Shown piece by piece: positions 13,601 through 16,749 of a DNA stretch of 16,749 nucleotides (the stretch's first letter is position 1; each line of letters starts with the position of its first letter). Location: assembly GCA_002683775.1 (NCBI GenBank), contig NYTT01000021.1, positions 1 to 16,749 of the forward strand, written 5' to 3'. The notes beneath the pieces are model-generated. The model was given only the letters and a program-made list of their open reading frames with translations, did no database searches and was not told the origin of the DNA. Source of the stretch: Flavobacteriales bacterium (GTDB lineage Bacteria > Bacteroidota > Bacteroidia > Flavobacteriales > BACL11). The translations under genes and the position numbers were made by a program.

Positions 13601-14209
13601 GACGCTCAAGAATTTGGAAATATAAGTGGAGAAGCACTTGTTACAGTTCTCTCTTCACCTACTGCGCAATTCAACGCGCAACCAGATAGCTTAACTATTC
13701 TTTATACAAGTACTCAGCTTATTGATAAATCAATCGGAAACATAATAAATTGGTCATGGGACTTTGGAGACAATTCTTCGAATAGTAATTCGCAGAATCC
13801 ATTTCACAGCTATTCTGATTCCTTAGCAATGTACCAGATTAGTTTAATTATTGATGATAATCAAGGATGTTCAGATACTGCACAAAAGTTTATATCCGTA
13901 AGAGATGATTACTGGATTTACATTCCTAACTCATTTAGTCCTGACAAAGATGGCATAAATGATAGGTTTTGTATAGAATATAATGGAATCAGAGAACCTA
14001 GTTTTGTTTTAAACATATTTGATAGATTTAGTAATTTAGTATTTTCATCAAACTCCATTGATGAATTATCTTGTGATAACGGTTGGGATGGTACTCATTA
14101 TCAGACGAGACAAGATTTACCTATGGGTGTGTATATATACCAAATATACTATCAAGATCATGAAGGGTGGAAACACCAAGAAACATCAGAGTTAATTATA
14201 ACACGCTAA
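10664..14209 (+). CDS. Secreted multidomain CotH-kinase / lamin-tail protein with T9SS type B sorting domain
   Basis: A 1181-residue exported protein. In order: signal peptide (1-20, cleavage near ITKA/Q); lamin-tail domain (about 22-135, IVINEYSAAN, SDWVELYNP, ISGWFLTD); chitobiase C-terminal-like beta domain (about 172-252, ITIYYTTNGDAPT); CotH kinase-like domain (about 257-650). The last contains GVYWGVYEMREKVDDHDF, a candidate catalytic Asp498 (CQDWLNWN) and the metal-binding WDMD (Asp525, Asp527). Then come tandem repeats of about 83 residues (660-910), an Ig-like module (914-996, NDTICENSQ), a PKD domain (about 998-1078, WSWDFGDNS) and a gliding-motility-associated C-terminal domain (1084-1181, IPNSFSPDKDGIND to YQIYYQDHEGW), the T9SS type B signal. 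The protein is expected to be secreted across the outer membrane and surface-bound or released. CotH proteins can be phosphotransferases, but the target here is unknown. It starts at the ATG directly after a -7 box and appears monocistronic. Confidence 0.92.
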   Translation: MKKLFSFLTAILLISFITKAQIVINEYSAANYDTYQDNYGDYSDWVELYNPTNVAIDISGWFLTDKPSNPTKWTVPSSFIVPAMETAIIYCSGRDEITGTNAHTNFKITQTKGNEVFMLSNNTNIFQDSIRVFPNQNSHSRGRETNGSLIWSVFQNATPNADNIGAMQEYATAPIFSQNGGYNAAAINVALSSPDPNITIYYTTNGDAPTNASTVYTTAINITNTTVVKAICYSSDPLIPSSFIDYHTFFINDTHTIPILSISGNSGQGGLLDLLDGGWGSSALEPQGTIEWFDKNGILLDKGTGEFNKHGNDSWAYDQRGFDYIMRDQFGYNYALQDKIFMTKDRDKFQRVIVKAAANDNYPFSYGGSGAHIRDAYVHHLSQIGDLRMDERSTSSCIVYLDGVYWGVYEMREKVDDHDFTDYYYDQDKNNLQYLKTWGGTWTEYGAPNAQPDWNNFVNFVTTNPMNIQANYNQAKSEYNTGSLIDYFLLNTYVLCQDWLNWNTAWWRGMDPNGDKKKWRYTLWDMDNTFDHGTNYTGIPSSSPNAEPCDPSTLGNTGGQGHVPIWNEMLTNQDFHDDYINRWQDLANGPLSCDFMVYLLDSMVAVIEPEMPRQVATWGGTFTGWQNNVTDLRNFILARCDSINSGFVDCDTAITGIFDVTVEIIGTGEVEMSNNNIINNFTTPFTDQRFGGIDLPFEVVSGSFAYWEIISATLYVYDPLVDTLVIDLQGDVTVRAYFGEIKDIVLDVNPNGTSTSIDVNGNIANIFPFSTSIIVGDNVSLIPSIDPMYGFDSWDSDSNLISPNTSTQSVSFNADFNDTITLNLYEKPTIVYSIDPVGTATSIDINGVNISVFPYSTTVFNSDINTINPNIDPNFGFGFWNSQSNTFLNGSSINNSFYGLYDDTITLHLSSSAAFIAGNDTICENSQKDAEVSISFSGVSPFTFSYSINGDIQPSITTSINPYIINTKLAGKYTLFSYNDAQEFGNISGEALVTVLSSPTAQFNAQPDSLTILYTSTQLIDKSIGNIINWSWDFGDNSSNSNSQNPFHSYSDSLAMYQISLIIDDNQGCSDTAQKFISVRDDYWIYIPNSFSPDKDGINDRFCIEYNGIREPSFVLNIFDRFSNLVFSSNSIDELSCDNGWDGTHYQTRQDLPMGVYIYQIYYQDHEGWKHQETSELIITR
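12893..13393 (+). repeat. Tandem repeat modules inside the CotH-domain protein
   Basis: Two adjacent modules of about 83 residues (744-826 and 829-910) align along their length. Shared features are NPNGTSTSIDVNG / DPVGTATSIDING, FPFST / FPYST, SIDPMYGFDSW / NIDPNFGFGFW, and NDTITLNLYE / DDTITLHLS. A more divergent third copy (about 660-740) precedes them. They look like bacterial Ig/InlB-B-type spacer repeats that hold the kinase-like domain away from the anchored C-terminus. The DNA copies have diverged, so this is an old protein repeat rather than a recent duplication. Confidence 0.8.
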
Positions 14210-14232
14210 GTATTTTATTTTTCAATTGTAAC

Positions 14233-14262
14233 TTGTTATCTTAATTGCAACAACTATATTTG
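14233..14262 (+). promoter_or_regulatory. Probable ileS promoter (-33 TTG, -7 TATATTTG)
   Basis: TTG at 14233-14235, a 19-base spacer, then TATATTTG at 14255-14262. This is the best match to the Bacteroidota promoter (TTG about 19 bases before TAnnTTTG) in the window. It ends 24 bases before the ileS ATG. The 77-base gap 14210-14286 contains this element but no GC-rich hairpin, T-box leader or other attenuator that I can see. Confidence 0.65.
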
Positions 14263-14286
14263 CCGGCATAACATTTTGTGTGTCAT

Positions 14287-16749
14287 ATGAGCAAATTTAA
14301 AGAATATAAAAAATTAGACTTACCTCAATTTCATAAGGAGATATTAGAGAATTGGAAAAAAAATGATGTTTTTACTAAAAGTATATTAAATAGAAAAGGA
14401 GAGAAAACATTCACTTTTTATGAGGGGCCACCATCTGCAAATGGGCAACCTGGAATTCATCACGTTATTTCTAGAACAATAAAAGATCTTTTTTGTAGAT
14501 ACAAAACACTTAAAGGTTATGAAGTAAATAGAAAAGCTGGCTGGGACACACATGGTTTACCTGTGGAACTAAGTGTGGAAAAAGAATTAGGCATAACCAA
14601 AGAAGATATTGGGTCTAAGATTTCTATTGAAGATTACAACAAGGCATGTCGAACAAATGTAATGAAGTATAAAAATACTTGGGAAGACATTACTGAAAAA
14701 ATGGGTTATTGGGTAGATTTAAAAAATCCATATTTGACATATGATAATAAATATATTGAAAGTGTTTGGTGGTTACTTGGAACAATGCACAGCAAAGGGC
14801 TACTCTACAAAGGACACACCGTACAGCCGTTCTCTCCAAAAGCTGGAACTGGATTAAGTACACATGAACTTAACCAACCTGGTTGCTACAAAGATGTTAA
14901 GGACACGTCTATAGTAGCTCAGTTTAAAATTAAACAAACAGTAGAGTCAGATTTTCTGTATAAAAAAACTATAAATGATCTTTATTTTATTGCATGGACA
15001 ACAACTCCTTGGACCCTACCATCAAATACAGCTCTTGCAGTTGGAAAAAATATTGACTATCTGCTAGTTGAAACACTTAATAAATACACAGGTAAAAATA
15101 TTACAATCATTATTGCAAAAGATTTAGCACATAAATATTTTTCTGATGATAATAGTAAACTTAACTTTGAGAACTATAATATTGGTTCTAAAGAAATTCC
15201 ATTCAATATAATTTCTGAGTTTAAAGGAGAAAAACTTGAAAACATCAGATACGAACAGTTACTTCCGTACGCACTTCCGATTGATGGGGATGCATTTAAA
15301 GTTATTCTAGGAGATTTTGTTACCACAGAAGATGGGACAGGGATAGTTCATCTTGCCCCAAGCTTTGGAGCTGATGATAATAGAGTGGCAAAGCAGAATG
15401 GAATAGGAACTCTTACTTTAGTTGATAAACAAGGAAAATTTATAGATGAAGTAACTGATTTTGCTGGAATGTATGTTAAGAATGAATTTTATTCTGAAAA
15501 GGATAATAAACCCAAATTATCAGTTGACATTCAGATTGCAATTAGATTAAAAAAAAATAATCTCTGTTTTAATTCAGAAAAATACGAACACTCGTACCCG
15601 CATTGTTGGCGAACTGATAAACCAATACTTTACTACCCAATGGATAGCTGGTTTGTAAAAACTACTGACTATAAGAATAGAATGATGGAGTTGAATAAAA
15701 CCATTAATTGGAAGCCAAAATCAACGGGGGAGGGAAGATTTGGAAAATGGTTAGAGAATTTAGTTGATTGGAATTTATCTCGATCAAGATTTTGGGGGAT
15801 TCCTATCCCAATTTGGAGAACTGAAGATTCTAAAAAAGAAATATGTATTAGTTCAATAAAGCAATTAAAAGAAGAAATAGAAAAATCTATCTCGAAAGGA
15901 TTTATGACTTCAAATCCTCTTGAAAATTTTAAAGCTGGAGATTTCTCTAATGAAAACTATAATAGCTTTGATCTTCACAGGCCATATGTAGACAATATTG
16001 TACTAGTTTCTGATGAAGGAGAGCCAATGAAAAGAGAACAAGATCTTATTGATGTATGGTTTGATTCAGGGTCAATGCCTTATGCGCAACTTCATTATCC
16101 TTTTGAAAACAAAGAACTATTTGAAGATTATTTTCCTGCTGATTTCATAGCTGAAGGAGTAGATCAAACAAGAGGATGGTTCTTTACTTTACATGCAATA
16201 TCAACTTTGCTATTTGACTCTGTCGCTTATAAAAATGTAATTTCAAATGGGTTAGTATTAGATAAGAACGGAAGTAAAATGTCAAAACGGCTAGGAAATG
16301 CTGCAAATCCATTTAATATTTTAGATAAATATGGGGCTGATGCTACTCGTTGGTATATGATTTCAAATGCACAGCCCTGGGATAATTTAAAATTTGATGA
16401 AAGTGGTATAATAGAAGTACAACGAAAATTCTTTGGGACATTATACAATACTTACTCTTTCTTTACATTATATGCAAATATTGATGCATTTAATTACTCT
16501 GAACAACCGATCCAAATAATAAACAGAGCTGAGATAGACAGGTGGATTCTGTCAGAACTACATAGCTTAATAACAAATGTTGAAGAATGCTATGAATCCT
16601 TTGAACCAACTAATATTGCACGACTTATTCAAGATTTTGTAATTAATAAATTAAGTAATTGGCACGTAAGATTAAGTAGAAGAAGATTTTGGAAGGGAGA
16701 TTATAATCAACAAAAAATTTCAGCGTATCAAACTCTTTTTGAATGCTTA
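14287..16749 (+). CDS. ileS: Isoleucyl-tRNA synthetase, IleRS2-like, 3' end beyond the window
   Basis: Charges tRNA-Ile with isoleucine in the cytosol. The frame from the ATG at 14287 stays open for 821 codons to the window edge; Bacteroidota IleRS are about 1100-1150 residues. The N-terminus MSKFKEYKKLDLPQ is typical. The class I signature is in EGPPSANGQPGIHHVISR: residues 56-59 read GIHH where most enzymes have HIGH. The second signature is KMSKR at 664-668 (codons 16276-16290). The CP1 editing domain shows TTPWTLPSNTAL (from residue 239) and DGTGIVHLAPSFGADD. WDTHGLPVE and GWFFTLHAIST support IleRS over ValRS and LeuRS. KMSKR and overall style fit the eukaryote-like IleRS2 class. The tRNA-binding C-terminus is not visible. 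Confidence 0.95.
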   Translation, partial: MSKFKEYKKLDLPQFHKEILENWKKNDVFTKSILNRKGEKTFTFYEGPPSANGQPGIHHVISRTIKDLFCRYKTLKGYEVNRKAGWDTHGLPVELSVEKELGITKEDIGSKISIEDYNKACRTNVMKYKNTWEDITEKMGYWVDLKNPYLTYDNKYIESVWWLLGTMHSKGLLYKGHTVQPFSPKAGTGLSTHELNQPGCYKDVKDTSIVAQFKIKQTVESDFLYKKTINDLYFIAWTTTPWTLPSNTALAVGKNIDYLLVETLNKYTGKNITIIIAKDLAHKYFSDDNSKLNFENYNIGSKEIPFNIISEFKGEKLENIRYEQLLPYALPIDGDAFKVILGDFVTTEDGTGIVHLAPSFGADDNRVAKQNGIGTLTLVDKQGKFIDEVTDFAGMYVKNEFYSEKDNKPKLSVDIQIAIRLKKNNLCFNSEKYEHSYPHCWRTDKPILYYPMDSWFVKTTDYKNRMMELNKTINWKPKSTGEGRFGKWLENLVDWNLSRSRFWGIPIPIWRTEDSKKEICISSIKQLKEEIEKSISKGFMTSNPLENFKAGDFSNENYNSFDLHRPYVDNIVLVSDEGEPMKREQDLIDVWFDSGSMPYAQLHYPFENKELFEDYFPADFIAEGVDQTRGWFFTLHAISTLLFDSVAYKNVISNGLVLDKNGSKMSKRLGNAANPFNILDKYGADATRWYMISNAQPWDNLKFDESGIIEVQRKFFGTLYNTYSFFTLYANIDAFNYSEQPIQIINRAEIDRWILSELHSLITNVEECYESFEPTNIARLIQDFVINKLSNWHVRLSRRRFWKGDYNQQKISAYQTLFECL

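Noticed and set aside
14210..14286. Intrinsic terminator or T-box riboswitch before ileS
   Set aside because: No GC-rich stem followed by a T-run and no T-box consensus was found. TTGTT/AACAA is too short, and the space is occupied by a good promoter match.
1..16749. CRISPR array, transposase, integrase, phage genes, tRNA or rRNA
   Set aside because: No regularly spaced direct repeats, no terminal inverted repeats with a transposase, and no tRNA-like or rRNA sequence seen in the short intergenic gaps.

Overview
The window is AT-rich, gene-dense chromosomal DNA that reads as Bacteroidota, most likely a flavobacterium-like marine or aquatic lineage (inference). The evidence is threefold. Several proteins belong to families largely confined to Bacteroidota: DUF2480, a DUF6695-like protein, a long-form PurF, and a secreted protein with a gliding-motility/type IX secretion (T9SS) type B C-terminal domain. 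The promoters carry the Bacteroidota -7 box TAnnTTTG, and Shine-Dalgarno sequences are not evident. Genes are packed with 1-8 base overlaps or gaps, and two convergent pairs are separated by only 2 bases, which suggests a compact genome.

Layout. (1) Bases 1-2810, plus strand: the 3' end of a SUF iron-sulfur cluster operon, with sufS (5' end outside the window), sufE, a SufT/MIP18-type DUF59 gene, a DUF2480 gene and a DUF3050 gene, all with 1-base gaps or 1-4 base overlaps. (2) 2813-3556, minus strand: rluF, a 23S rRNA pseudouridine synthase. (3) 3669-6068, plus strand: an exported S46 dipeptidyl peptidase of DPP7 type with a C-terminal extension. (4) 10532-6071, minus strand: an apparent five-gene operon, in transcription order a group II PLP decarboxylase, a DUF6695-like protein with a possible permuted papain-like fold, an 89-residue CxxC protein, a mycoredoxin-like glutaredoxin, and PurF. 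(5) 10664-14209, plus strand: a 1181-residue secreted protein combining lamin-tail, CotH-kinase, repeat, PKD and T9SS type B sorting domains. (6) 14287 to the end, plus strand: ileS, truncated by the window edge after 821 codons.

How the genes fit together. SufS and SufE mobilise cysteine sulfur for Fe-S assembly, the DUF59 protein probably acts in cluster maturation, and DUF2480 and DUF3050 are co-transcribed proteins of unknown role. DPP7 and the T9SS protein fit a surface- or periplasm-active polymer degrader. The rest is housekeeping (purine synthesis, rRNA modification, Ile-tRNA charging) mixed with a conserved-looking but uncharacterised redox/peptidase-like cluster. I see no RNA genes, mobile elements, CRISPR arrays, phage genes or intrinsic terminators, and no intergenic stretch longer than about 135 bases.

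The points most worth following are the GxHH signature in IleRS (linked to mupirocin hyper-resistance in IleRS2 enzymes), the four-cysteine DUF2480 protein inside the suf operon, the DUF6695/CxxC/glutaredoxin cluster ahead of purF, and the secreted CotH-kinase protein. I found no clear evidence of a wholly new defence or mobile system.
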